Counted from the stretch's first letter, positions 52,995-62,092 are shown. The stretch is 64,000 nt of DNA from an uncultured Alteromonadaceae bacterium (GCA_950073835.1 CATMRP010000003.1:1-64000); one strand, 5' to 3'. The notes: generated by a model from the letters alone, not told the origin. A program made the numbers and translations.

Positions 52995-55900
52995 TTACTG
53001 CGATAGGGTTGGGGGCGAAGATGAGCGTTGCTCAGTAGTTCCCCGATCGGCCTGGATGTATAAAAACTGGTTAGCCGGAATATTGTGAAACGTACTGACA
53101 CTTCCTGTTTTGTCTGGCCATTCAATAGTAATGATGTCGGCCTGGCTGGCGTCACCCAAACCAAAGTGCAGGGTAGACGGCGCACCGCTTAAAAATCCGC
53201 CGCCTGCGCGTACTTCCTGCAACTGGGTAGTGTTGCCGGTAGTCACATGCACTTTAGCGCCCAGTGCCCGGGTGTTTTGCGTACTATCGCGCAGGGTAAT
53301 GGATAAGTAGTTGTTGCTGGCGTCATCGTTGTGACGATTGGCATACAGTACCGGTCGCTGTTCGTGGTTACTGACCACAATATCCACATCACCATCCCGG
53401 TCGTAGTCCATGCAGACCACGCCGCGGCCAGAAAAGGTATCGGTGATCCCCCACTGACGACTGCGTTCTGTGAATGTACCGTCCTGATTAGAAATAAACA
53501 GCCGACTCGGGGTATTCTCAAACTCAGCCATGGCCTGCTTCAGGCGACGATACGCCAGCGGGTTACCAAGGTGGCGGCTAAGTTGTGGCGGCAGATCAAA
53601 ACCGTTAACGTGAAATAGATCCAACCAGCCATCGTTATTAAAGTCGGCAAAGCATGCGCCCCAAGCCCATAGCCCTTCGGCCACACCAGCCTGTGTTGTT
53701 GCATCCTCCAGCCGACCCTGGTGATTGTGGTACAGGCGGTTACCACTGACCCCCCAGCTACCTTCCGGCTTGCCATTCGGATCCCAGATACTGCTTACAA
53801 ACCAATCCAGGTAGCCATCGTTATCATAGTCTGCAACGGCTGCCCCCATGCCATTCTGATCTGAAATCTCATGGGTGTGGGTCTCTTTAGCAAAGGTACC
53901 GTCGCGGAGGTTTTTATACACCTGGCTGGTTTCAAAATCTGCTGCAAACAACAAATCCAGCCAGCCATCATTATTGATGTCGGTAAAGTTAGCGGTAAAT
54001 GTAAAGTCTGCATTGCCTACCAAATCTGTAAGGCCTGCCTCGGTATCCAGGCCTTCAAACCAGATCCCCTCCGAGCTGCTTATGTTGCGCCACAGGTGGG
54101 TTGGCTGTTCGCCGCCCAGTCCGGGGCCGCGCCAATGGTTGGTCAGCATGTCAACGGTGCCATCTTTATTGACATCGGCAAAAGCAAAAGACCAACTGGT
54201 AAGCTGTATTTGTAATCCGATGTCAGCGGCAACATGCAACTTTTGTTGCGCATCGTTGAGGTATAACGTGGGAAGCTGGGAGTCTGGCAACTGCATCTTT
54301 TGACCGGTGATGGATGGCAGTTCGGGCTGTAGCAGATTAGAGGTGAATAAATCCAGATCGCCGTCGCCGTCAATGTCTACCATGGCTGCACCGTTAGACA
54401 GTTCAACGCTGGTTAATCCCCACACTGTACTGACATCGCTAAAGGTGCCGTTTCGTTCATTTTTATACAGTACGTCTGCTGCCGCGTCGCCGGTTGCAAA
54501 AAATAGATCCGGCCAGCAGTCACCATCAATATCGCCGGCCGCCAGTCCACCGCTAAAGATCAGGCGTTGTGCCGAAGACAGGGTATAGTTCTCCCAATTG
54601 ATGTGATGTTTGTGAGCTAACCCGGCACTCACAGCGACTTCATCAAAGCGTTTGGCGCTTTGATGGCGGCTATGGTACTTGGCGAGAGACTGATGCGTCG
54701 GCGCAGAGCGGGAACAGCCAAATGCGTCACCGCTAAGCAACGCAGCAGGGAGCGCCGGGCCCGGGACCTGATGAGGCAGACTGGTGTGAGTTGCCTCCAG
54801 GTGTATGGCTACAGGTTGAGGGGGAGGCATATGGCCGCGAAATTCTGCTACGAGGCGGAGCTCGTCAGGGGCTGATGCATTGCTATCAGGTACCCATTTC
54901 GCCATACAGGCTCTATCGGTAATACAAGGATCGGTAAGGCTGGCTAGAAAGGCCTTTAAATCGTCTAGCTGCGTTTCTGTTAGGGTCAGGCCGGCAGGCA
55001 GCAGGCTGCTGCCTGCGGCTTGCTCCCGGTTAAGCTGAGCCAGTGCACCCTGGGTGTGTTGTTTACTGTCGCTAAGCAACCCGGCAACGTGCTTCAATTG
55101 CGGGTTGTTAGCAAAACTATAGTCAAACTGACTAACCGACTCATCCGGTGCCAAATGATGCGCAATGATGGCATCAAGATCCGTGAAAGCGCCAGCGTGA
55201 GTGTAGGGAGCGGTTGCCGTCACGTTTAGTAGTGAAGGAGTACGAAATCCGTATCGGTCTTTGTCTTGTTGTGTTACGCCGCGGCGGCCAAAATCTTCCC
55301 CATTGGGTTGTTTACCACGTCCAATCTGCACCGCAGCAATATTATGAAATTTCTCATCTGTAAAAATTGGCGGCGTATGGCAGTTTATACAACCTGCACC
55401 GCCCTTATCCGGACTGGTTAAAAATAGCTTTGCGCCGCGCTTCTGACTGGCCGTCAGCGCGTTGGTTTTACCGTTAACATAGTCAAACCAGGGGGCATCC
55501 AGCAAGATTTGAGTAGACTGATAATAGGAGATAGCAGTTTCGATATTGGCAAATGTAATCAGCGAATTCGGGCTGCCAGTGGGTGAGGCGAAGGCCTGCC
55601 GAAAGAGCTGCAGCCACTGCTGTACATTTTCGCTTTGTTTGAGCCGTTCGATCAGCGCGTGGCGTACCCCATCGTTAGTACTGTCGGCAGCAAAGGTATG
55701 GCCACGCATTTCATCGGTGGATATCACCGGAAAGCGCACCTGAGTGGCGAGTAAATCGCGTCCTGCAGAGCTATCGCCCTGCCACAAATTACTATCCGGT
55801 GTCCGGTGGCGCTGATCTTCACCATGGGAGCGTAAGGTCGGATCAAGCACAAAAATGCGCCCGTCATAAAACATCGAGCGGCTGTATAATGACGCGTTAA

Positions 55901-56315
55901 ACGTGGTTTGAGAGTGTCTGGCAACATTGGGTGTACCGTCAGCTTTTGGATCGGCCGAACGCTGCCAGTCATGCCAGCGTCCGGGTCCTACCCAATTGTC
56001 ATTATACGGTGACTCGCCAACCGGCAGGCTGAGGCTATCGCCCCCGGCAAGATATGGATGATGGCAACTGGCGCAGGCAACATCCTGATTACCGCTGAGT
56101 GATTTACTAAAGAACAGCTCCATGCCTAACCGAAACATTGGTGTTTCAGTTGACGGCGACACAGTATCAACCGTAAATGCATAAGAATCACTCAAGCTGT
56201 CTAACAGTTTGCTCAGCGCCTGCTCTTCATTGGCTTCCAGCCGCGCATTGCCACTGGCGCTGAACAGCGTCAGCAGTGTTACCATATATACCTTACCGCG
56301 ACCAATGAGCCCCAT
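52995..56315 (-). CDS. Fusion protein: di-heme cytochrome c peroxidase/MauG-like domain + FG-GAP/VCBS repeats + ASPIC/UnbV domain
   Basis: Hemes VACASCHHP and GAGCINCHTPP; DIDGDCWPDLFFATGD, DIDGDGDLDLF, NNDGWLDLLF, DYDRDGDVDIVV; C-terminal LGAKVHVTTGNTTQLQEVRAGGGFLSGAPSTLHFGLG. Confidence 0.92.
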   Translation of the reverse strand: MGLIGRGKVYMVTLLTLFSASGNARLEANEEQALSKLLDSLSDSYAFTVDTVSPSTETPMFRLGMELFFSKSLSGNQDVACASCHHPYLAGGDSLSLPVGESPYNDNWVGPGRWHDWQRSADPKADGTPNVARHSQTTFNASLYSRSMFYDGRIFVLDPTLRSHGEDQRHRTPDSNLWQGDSSAGRDLLATQVRFPVISTDEMRGHTFAADSTNDGVRHALIERLKQSENVQQWLQLFRQAFASPTGSPNSLITFANIETAISYYQSTQILLDAPWFDYVNGKTNALTASQKRGAKLFLTSPDKGGAGCINCHTPPIFTDEKFHNIAAVQIGRGKQPNGEDFGRRGVTQQDKDRYGFRTPSLLNVTATAPYTHAGAFTDLDAIIAHHLAPDESVSQFDYSFANNPQLKHVAGLLSDSKQHTQGALAQLNREQAAGSSLLPAGLTLTETQLDDLKAFLASLTDPCITDRACMAKWVPDSNASAPDELRLVAEFRGHMPPPQPVAIHLEATHTSLPHQVPGPALPAALLSGDAFGCSRSAPTHQSLAKYHSRHQSAKRFDEVAVSAGLAHKHHINWENYTLSSAQRLIFSGGLAAGDIDGDCWPDLFFATGDAAADVLYKNERNGTFSDVSTVWGLTSVELSNGAAMVDIDGDGDLDLFTSNLLQPELPSITGQKMQLPDSQLPTLYLNDAQQKLHVAADIGLQIQLTSWSFAFADVNKDGTVDMLTNHWRGPGLGGEQPTHLWRNISSSEGIWFEGLDTEAGLTDLVGNADFTFTANFTDINNDGWLDLLFAADFETSQVYKNLRDGTFAKETHTHEISDQNGMGAAVADYDNDGYLDWFVSSIWDPNGKPEGSWGVSGNRLYHNHQGRLEDATTQAGVAEGLWAWGACFADFNNDGWLDLFHVNGFDLPPQLSRHLGNPLAYRRLKQAMAEFENTPSRLFISNQDGTFTERSRQWGITDTFSGRGVVCMDYDRDGDVDIVVSNHEQRPVLYANRHNDDASNNYLSITLRDSTQNTRALGAKVHVTTGNTTQLQEVRAGGGFLSGAPSTLHFGLGDASQADIITIEWPDKTGSVSTFHNIPANQFLYIQADRGTTEQRSSSPPTLSQ

Positions 56316-56334
56316 TACCTTTTCCTTTCTTGCC

Positions 56335-56796
56335 TTACTTAATAGCGCTAACTGCGCTGCAACTACTGCCGCGCAAAAACTGGTTATTCACCAGCCGAAT
56401 TTCCAGGCCATCAGCAGACGGGCGGATGCGGTTTATCTTTACATCGCCCTGATAAAGCGTGCGGGTTTCGCCTTGTTCGCGACCAATATCTTTGCAGTTC
56501 GGGCTGTAATAAGCGGCATACTCGGTTTTTTCTGCCTGCTTTTTCTCGAACACGGTAACCACTCCGGTGCCACATTCCGCCATTGCGTAGATATCATCAT
56601 CCTGTGCGTATACCTGTACAGGTTTTGCTTCTTCGTCATTTATCCAGTGAATATGTTTATCTGGCGTACGGACAAAAAAGCCGCCCTGGCAACTCACGCC
56701 TGTCATTGGCTTAGCGGCACTGATTGCCTGGCTGCAAAACAACGTCATTAGCAGACCAGTGGTAACAGGAAGCATTAATTTATGTTTGTTGTTCAT
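56335..56796 (-). CDS. Small secreted Cys-containing protein of unknown function
   Basis: Signal peptide ending SQAISA; four cysteines in the mature part; inside the operon. Confidence 0.6.
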   Translation of the reverse strand: MNNKHKLMLPVTTGLLMTLFCSQAISAAKPMTGVSCQGGFFVRTPDKHIHWINDEEAKPVQVYAQDDDIYAMAECGTGVVTVFEKKQAEKTEYAAYYSPNCKDIGREQGETRTLYQGDVKINRIRPSADGLEIRLVNNQFLRGSSCSAVSAIK

Positions 56797-56808
56797 GGGG
56801 GTTCTCCG

Positions 56809-57450
56809 TTATCTGGGGGGCTTACCAAAGCCAATCCAACTATTAAAGTTGCCTGCCACCACTATTTCGTCATTCTCAACTTTGAGCGGTAATGCGGGCA
56901 GGTTTCGCGGTGCTGGGCCGGCCATCACAACTCCACTGTCTTTGGGGTTAAACACAGACTGGTGGCACGGACACATGTAGTTTTCCTCGTCTGTCATCCA
57001 GCCGGTAACCGGGCAGCCAGCATGGGTACAGATGGCTGAATAAGCCACCACACCACTTGCCGATAGTGCCTTGGTGTCATTGGACAGCTTGCTCTCGGGG
57101 AGCTTTTGCAGCAGCACCTGGTTGTAGCGCGAGCCGTCGCGGACAATGTTATTCTGCGCGTCGTAGGGCAAAATTAGCTGTTGTTTGTCGAGTTCGGCCA
57201 AATCGGATAGTTTTATAATCTGGCCGCGTTTGCTTTTACTGAAATACGTCAATCGGTCGCCGGGTTGTGGTGGCAGTCGCTCAGGTCGGTTCTGAGCAGC
57301 TGACAGCTTGCCGCTGACAGAGAGGTTGGCAATAGGAATGGCAAAGGCCAGGTACTTCAGCATGTCCCGACGAAAGCCATTATCTGGTCCATCATAATCC
57401 GCCTGGCAGCACCGGGATTGCCTGGCATTGTCAGATGTACGATTTGTCAT
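56809..57450 (-). CDS. Rieske [2Fe-2S] protein
   Basis: CTHAGCPVTGW...MCPCHQSVFNP; N-terminal RR-DMLKYLAFAIPIANL Tat/TM-like segment; ATG at 57450 preferred over 57537. Confidence 0.92.
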   Translation of the reverse strand: MTNRTSDNARQSRCCQADYDGPDNGFRRDMLKYLAFAIPIANLSVSGKLSAAQNRPERLPPQPGDRLTYFSKSKRGQIIKLSDLAELDKQQLILPYDAQNNIVRDGSRYNQVLLQKLPESKLSNDTKALSASGVVAYSAICTHAGCPVTGWMTDEENYMCPCHQSVFNPKDSGVVMAGPAPRNLPALPLKVENDEIVVAGNFNSWIGFGKPPR

Positions 57451-57543
57451 AGGATACCTTCTTACTTCTTTATTGAATCTGTTTATGTACAACGAACCTG
57501 GAAGCCGGCGCCAATGCGCCGACTTTCGTGACCTCAAAAAGGC

Positions 57544-59340
57544 CTAATCCGGCAGTGCAAAGACCCAGATCACCCCGCCCTCAGGGACATCTGCGATCCA
57601 TTCACCAGATTCATCTTTGTCGGCCAGAACACTGTTGGTCCAGTGTGCGTCTACGCCATAGCCAGCGGTAATAGCGATATATTGCTTACCATCAACTTCA
57701 TAGCTCACAGGGGGCGCAATGGCCGTTGAGTTAAGCGGGAATTCCCACAATACTTCGCCGCTTTCGGCGTCAAAGGCGCGTAGTATCCGGTCGTTAGTAC
57801 CAGCACCAAACACAATGCCGCCTGCTGTCGATAGCACAGGGCCCCAGTTCATGGTTTTGCCAAAGTCGTGTTGCCAGACTTTTTCGCGGGAATTGATATT
57901 CCAGGCCTGAAGTTGACCTACACCCTTGTTAGGGTCATCAAGGTAAACATCGAGGTCGGGAATATCGATGCCAGCCCAGAATTGCCCGGATGCAGGTTCA
58001 ACATCATCCTGAAATTTGCCGAGGAATGAGTTACATACGTTGTCATTGGCCGGCACATAAACCATGCCGGTTTGCGGATTATAAGACTCGTAAGGCCAGT
58101 TTTTACCGCCCCACAGACTAGGGCAGTAATCCACCCGTTTACCCGTGACCGGAACATGATCATAGTCGTAGGTAGGGCGACCGGTTTTTTTATTGAGCGA
58201 CTTAAAGGCGTTATTTTTAACAAAGGGTTTGCCTTCAACATAACCTATTTCACCGTCGTCACTGCGCTCCAGCCAATACATGTAGCCATTACGCTGAGGT
58301 GAGACCAGGCCCTTAACCGTTTTGCCATTTTGTTTAAAATTAACCAGCATTGGTGCATTCATGGCGGCCCAGTCCCATGAATCATTGTAATGGTACTGGA
58401 AATGGCCTTTGATCTTTCCGTTGTCCGGGTCCATGGCAATCGATGAAGCCACATAAAGGTTATCCCCGGGACGCTGATCACCGAGCCATGGTGAGCCGTT
58501 ACCCACTCCCCAGTAAAGTATGTCGGCCTCTGGATCGTAGTTACCCGGCATCCACATGCTTCCGCCACCATATTTCCATGCGTCGGGGCGTTTTCCTTGT
58601 TTTTTCCAGGTTTCATGACCTGGCTCCCCCGGACCTGGCACGCTGTATGTGCGCCATGCCTGTTCACAGGTTTCGGCGTCCATCGCTTCTAAAAAGCCCC
58701 GCACGCCATACTCGCCGCCAGACGGGCCGACCAGTATTTTGCCTTTCACCGGAGTGGGCGCCGAGGTGATATAAGCACCGATACTCCAGTCACCAATCTG
58801 CGCCTGACAAATGCGTTCCCCGGTTTTGGCATCCAGCGCATTCAAAGTGCCATCAAGTCCGGCGACATAGACTTTGTCGTCCCATAAGGCAATGCCGCGG
58901 CTGGTGTTATGCATCACCGACAGATCATAAGGATTGTCATGCTTATAGCGCCAGTAAACCTGCCCGGTTTTGGCATTCAAAGCGATCACGTGATTGTAGG
59001 GTGTTGATACAAACATGACGCCATTATTGACCTGGGCGGGTGCCTCATGGCCGGAGTCCAGGTTGGTGGAGTAGGTCCAGACAGGTGTGAGCTTTTTAAC
59101 ATTCTTTTTATTAATTTGCTGAAGTTCACTGAACATCCAGCCTTCGTAATTCCCTTTGGGTAGCAACCAATCTTTGGGGTTTGCTTCGTTTAACCGCTTT
59201 TGCGTGACAGGTGTGTAGTCTTCAATTTCTTTTGTTAGCTTGGTCAGACCGGCGGCTGATGCATATGAGCTAACCATGATACCTGCTAACCCCAGACAGC
59301 AACTAAGGTAGCTCAGGTGTGGAGCACTAGTTTTTTTCAT
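57544..59340 (-). CDS. PQQ-dependent dehydrogenase (methanol/ethanol dehydrogenase-like, no haem domain)
   Basis: Signal peptide; 8-bladed propeller W-docking repeats (ALNAKTGQVYWRYK, ALDAKTGERIC, AFDAESGEVLWEF); GVGNGSPWLGDQRPGDNLY; YHYNDSWDWAAMN; no CXXCH. Confidence 0.93.
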   Translation of the reverse strand: MKKTSAPHLSYLSCCLGLAGIMVSSYASAAGLTKLTKEIEDYTPVTQKRLNEANPKDWLLPKGNYEGWMFSELQQINKKNVKKLTPVWTYSTNLDSGHEAPAQVNNGVMFVSTPYNHVIALNAKTGQVYWRYKHDNPYDLSVMHNTSRGIALWDDKVYVAGLDGTLNALDAKTGERICQAQIGDWSIGAYITSAPTPVKGKILVGPSGGEYGVRGFLEAMDAETCEQAWRTYSVPGPGEPGHETWKKQGKRPDAWKYGGGSMWMPGNYDPEADILYWGVGNGSPWLGDQRPGDNLYVASSIAMDPDNGKIKGHFQYHYNDSWDWAAMNAPMLVNFKQNGKTVKGLVSPQRNGYMYWLERSDDGEIGYVEGKPFVKNNAFKSLNKKTGRPTYDYDHVPVTGKRVDYCPSLWGGKNWPYESYNPQTGMVYVPANDNVCNSFLGKFQDDVEPASGQFWAGIDIPDLDVYLDDPNKGVGQLQAWNINSREKVWQHDFGKTMNWGPVLSTAGGIVFGAGTNDRILRAFDAESGEVLWEFPLNSTAIAPPVSYEVDGKQYIAITAGYGVDAHWTNSVLADKDESGEWIADVPEGGVIWVFALPD

Positions 59341-59393
59341 TTTTTACCTCTGAAAGTCGTTTTGTTCGAGCAGAATGCCTAAATCAATTAACA

Positions 59394-59410
59394 TGCCAAT
59401 AACATTCCCC
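59394..59410 (-). promoter_or_regulatory. Candidate sigma-54 (-24/-12) promoter of the PQQ operon (weak match)
   Basis: minus strand GGGGAATGTTATTGGCA; GG-N10-GC spacing, about 55 bp upstream of ATG. Confidence 0.4.
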
Positions 59411-59512
59411 AATGGTTATATTCTTAATATGTTGATTTTTAAAAGGTTTATTGGGGCGTGCTGTTTCGTTGAAAAAAGTAAGTACAGAAAGTCGTTTGAG
59501 TGAAGAAACACC

Positions 59513-59533
59513 TGTCGCAGCGTTAGTGCAACA
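59513..59533. promoter_or_regulatory. Candidate activator binding site (UAS) for PQQ operon
   Basis: TGTCGCA-N7-TGCAACA inverted repeat; centre 115.5 bp from GG of candidate -24. Confidence 0.6.
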
Positions 59534-59875
59534 ATGAGACACTTTTCGGTTGCGGTTGGCAGACTCGCACTTACCAATATTTGCCGAGCCGTTTTGCCGC
59601 ACCTTCCCTGCAGGGCTTTTAGCTACTAAGTAATAACACTTAAAAAACAATAAGTGATTGTATTTGTTTTATTTTTCTCTTTGTTTGATGGGGGGCGGCA
59701 AACGGATCCACATCAATGTGGCGGTAAATACAAGAAAAAATACAAATTTGAAAAAAATGTTACAAAAATTGCATCATTACGTTAATTTGATAAGGTGTTG
59801 AATAGTTGACCAGGGGAATTTCCTGATGCTGCTAGTACATTGCCTGCAATAAACTAAGAACGGAGTACGACGGTA

Positions 59876-61870
59876 ATGATGAAACAAACTTCGCAATCTA
59901 TGGACGTTAGTGGTGCTGAAACATTTATGTCGGCCGAATTTCAGCTTCGAAATATTCAGCCGACAGAACCGATTTCCCGCTCATGGCAACGTAGCTTGCT
60001 AAAGCACGGCCTTGATCCGCATGCGACCAATGAGGTTGAAGTTTTATCGTCCTCAGAGATGCGATTGCAATTGCAGCAACAGGAAGACTATTTAAATATT
60101 GCCCGGCAGGGGCTAACTGGTTTATCCAAGCGAATTTCCGATGCAGGCTACTCGGTAGTGCTAACCGATGCTACAGGGTTAACCCTGGCGACAAATCTAC
60201 CTGATCGGGAAAAAGTCCGCAGCAAAGAATCCGGATTACTCATCGGGGCGCGTTGGGCGGAAGATCAGGTAGGTACCAATGGTATTGGTACCTGTCTGGT
60301 TGAAAAAGAGTCGATTATTATTCACCGGGATGAGCACTTTTATCCCAGTCACAGAGACTTAAGTTGTTCCGTTACCCCTATATTTGATCCAATGGGGGAA
60401 TTACGTGGCTGCCTGAACGCGTCATGTCTTGGCGCTGACAAAAACAGAAGCAGCCAGTTTATGACGCTGCAAATGGTCATGATGTACGGTCGAATGATTG
60501 AAAACAGTTATTTTCGCAAGACCTATCGTAATCAAATGACGTTGAATATCCGTCCGGCGGAAAGCTTTTTCGATTTGGCGCAGGAGCAGCTATTAGCGGT
60601 TAACGAAAGAGGCGTTATCACCGGGGCAAATCGTTCGTCATTTTTTGAATACTCGTCACTGCTGCCAACTGATCAACTGCTACCGGGGAGCCGGTTACAA
60701 GATATCATTGGTATTTCTATTGATGAGTTACTTACCAAAACAAACGGCGGTAGCAATGTTATAAAGGTTTATTCGCCGCTATTACTGGAAGAGATTGAAC
60801 TGGCATTGCGGGTGCCTGGTTCCCGGTCGGTGGCGTCTGCATCGGTTCGGACTGCTGCTAAAGCAGCCTCTCCCTTAACGTCAGGAAAGCATCCTTCACT
60901 GAACGAGTTAGGTGGTGAAGATCCACGGATGCAAAGAATCGCGCGACAGGTTCTGCAAGTTATTGATAAAGACATTCCAATTCTAATTACCGGCGAGACC
61001 GGCACGGGTAAGGAAGCCTTTGCCAGGGCAATCCATGATGCCAGTGCACGGGCCGACGGTGCCTTTATCGCATTAAATTGCGCTGCCATTCCTGAAACGT
61101 TGATAGAAAGTGAGCTATTTGGTTATCGCAGCGGCAGTTTCACTGGCGCCAATAAAAATGGTATGAAGGGCAAGCTGGAACTGGCCAATGGCGGAACCCT
61201 GTTTTTAGATGAAATTGGCGATATGCCTGTGCAACTGCAAACACGCTTGCTACGTGTGTTGGCAGAACGGGAAACAATGCCATTAGGTGCCACCGAGCCG
61301 ACGGCTTTGGACTTACAGGTTATTTCTGCCACCCACCAGGATCTGCGAGCGCGTATAGACCAAAAGGAGTTTCGGGAAGACTTTTACTACCGCCTCAATG
61401 GCATGGCTCTGAAACTGCCACCGCTAAGGGAGCGTACTGATAAATCGGCTATTATTGCCAATGTAGTAAGACGGGAGCTACAGCACTTGGGTGATTATCA
61501 AATTGATGAAAAGGCTCGCCAGGCTCTGGAAATGTATCACTGGCCTGGCAACATACGCCAGCTAATGAGCGTGTTGAAATATGCCGCTGCGGTGAGCGAA
61601 AACAATTTGATAACGCTTGATAGTTTGCCAGATGAGATTCTCGATCATCATTCGCTGGATACGTTAGATACGGAGCAAGAGACTGGCGTTGTCAAACAAA
61701 AGGCTTTGTCTAAGTATGCAGGCAGTCACGAAGGTCAGTTATTATTAGACACGTTAAAAAAACACCGGTGGAATATTACAACGGTGTCAGAAGAGCTCAG
61801 TATTTGCCGTTCAACGGTCTACCGAAAAATGAAAAAATACAATATTGTACAGCCTAACGATATTTACTAA
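59876..61870 (+). CDS. Sigma-54-dependent activator, AcoR-like (GAF-AAA+-Fis HTH)
   Basis: GETGTGKEAFARAIHDAS, GYRSGSFTGANKNGMKGKLELANGGTLFLDEIGDMP, C-terminal HTH TTVSEELSICRSTVYRKMKKY. Confidence 0.95.
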   Translation: MMKQTSQSMDVSGAETFMSAEFQLRNIQPTEPISRSWQRSLLKHGLDPHATNEVEVLSSSEMRLQLQQQEDYLNIARQGLTGLSKRISDAGYSVVLTDATGLTLATNLPDREKVRSKESGLLIGARWAEDQVGTNGIGTCLVEKESIIIHRDEHFYPSHRDLSCSVTPIFDPMGELRGCLNASCLGADKNRSSQFMTLQMVMMYGRMIENSYFRKTYRNQMTLNIRPAESFFDLAQEQLLAVNERGVITGANRSSFFEYSSLLPTDQLLPGSRLQDIIGISIDELLTKTNGGSNVIKVYSPLLLEEIELALRVPGSRSVASASVRTAAKAASPLTSGKHPSLNELGGEDPRMQRIARQVLQVIDKDIPILITGETGTGKEAFARAIHDASARADGAFIALNCAAIPETLIESELFGYRSGSFTGANKNGMKGKLELANGGTLFLDEIGDMPVQLQTRLLRVLAERETMPLGATEPTALDLQVISATHQDLRARIDQKEFREDFYYRLNGMALKLPPLRERTDKSAIIANVVRRELQHLGDYQIDEKARQALEMYHWPGNIRQLMSVLKYAAAVSENNLITLDSLPDEILDHHSLDTLDTEQETGVVKQKALSKYAGSHEGQLLLDTLKKHRWNITTVSEELSICRSTVYRKMKKYNIVQPNDIY

Positions 61871-61952
61871 TAATCTGAGTTTTATTATTTGAACCGTTAA
61901 TTGTCGAAAGGTAATTAACGGTTTTTTATTGCCGTAATTAATTGTTGCATTA

Positions 61953-61973
61953 TGCTGCAATTGGCGTGCGACA
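61953..61973. promoter_or_regulatory. Candidate activator binding site (UAS) for porin-like gene
   Basis: TGCTGCA-N7-TGCGACA, with extra half-site TGTTGCA at 61943-61949. Confidence 0.6.
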
Positions 61974-62076
61974 CTAGTTTAATTTTTAAGAAAAATAATT
62001 TTTCTATAAAGTCCGAATTGATTTAAAATTCCTTTTAAATTAATGGTTAAACTTAATTTTTACAATTTAATTACAA

Positions 62077-62092
62077 TGGCATGTTCTTTGCC
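62077..62092 (+). promoter_or_regulatory. Sigma-54 (-24/-12) promoter upstream of porin-like gene
   Basis: TGGCATGTTCTTTGCC vs consensus TGGCACG-N4-TTGCW; 52 bp upstream of ATG. Confidence 0.8.

Noticed and set aside
59690-59725. GG/GC pattern near GCAAACGGATCCACATC as sigma-54 promoter for PQQ operon
   Set aside because: Spacing between GG and GC is 8, not 10.
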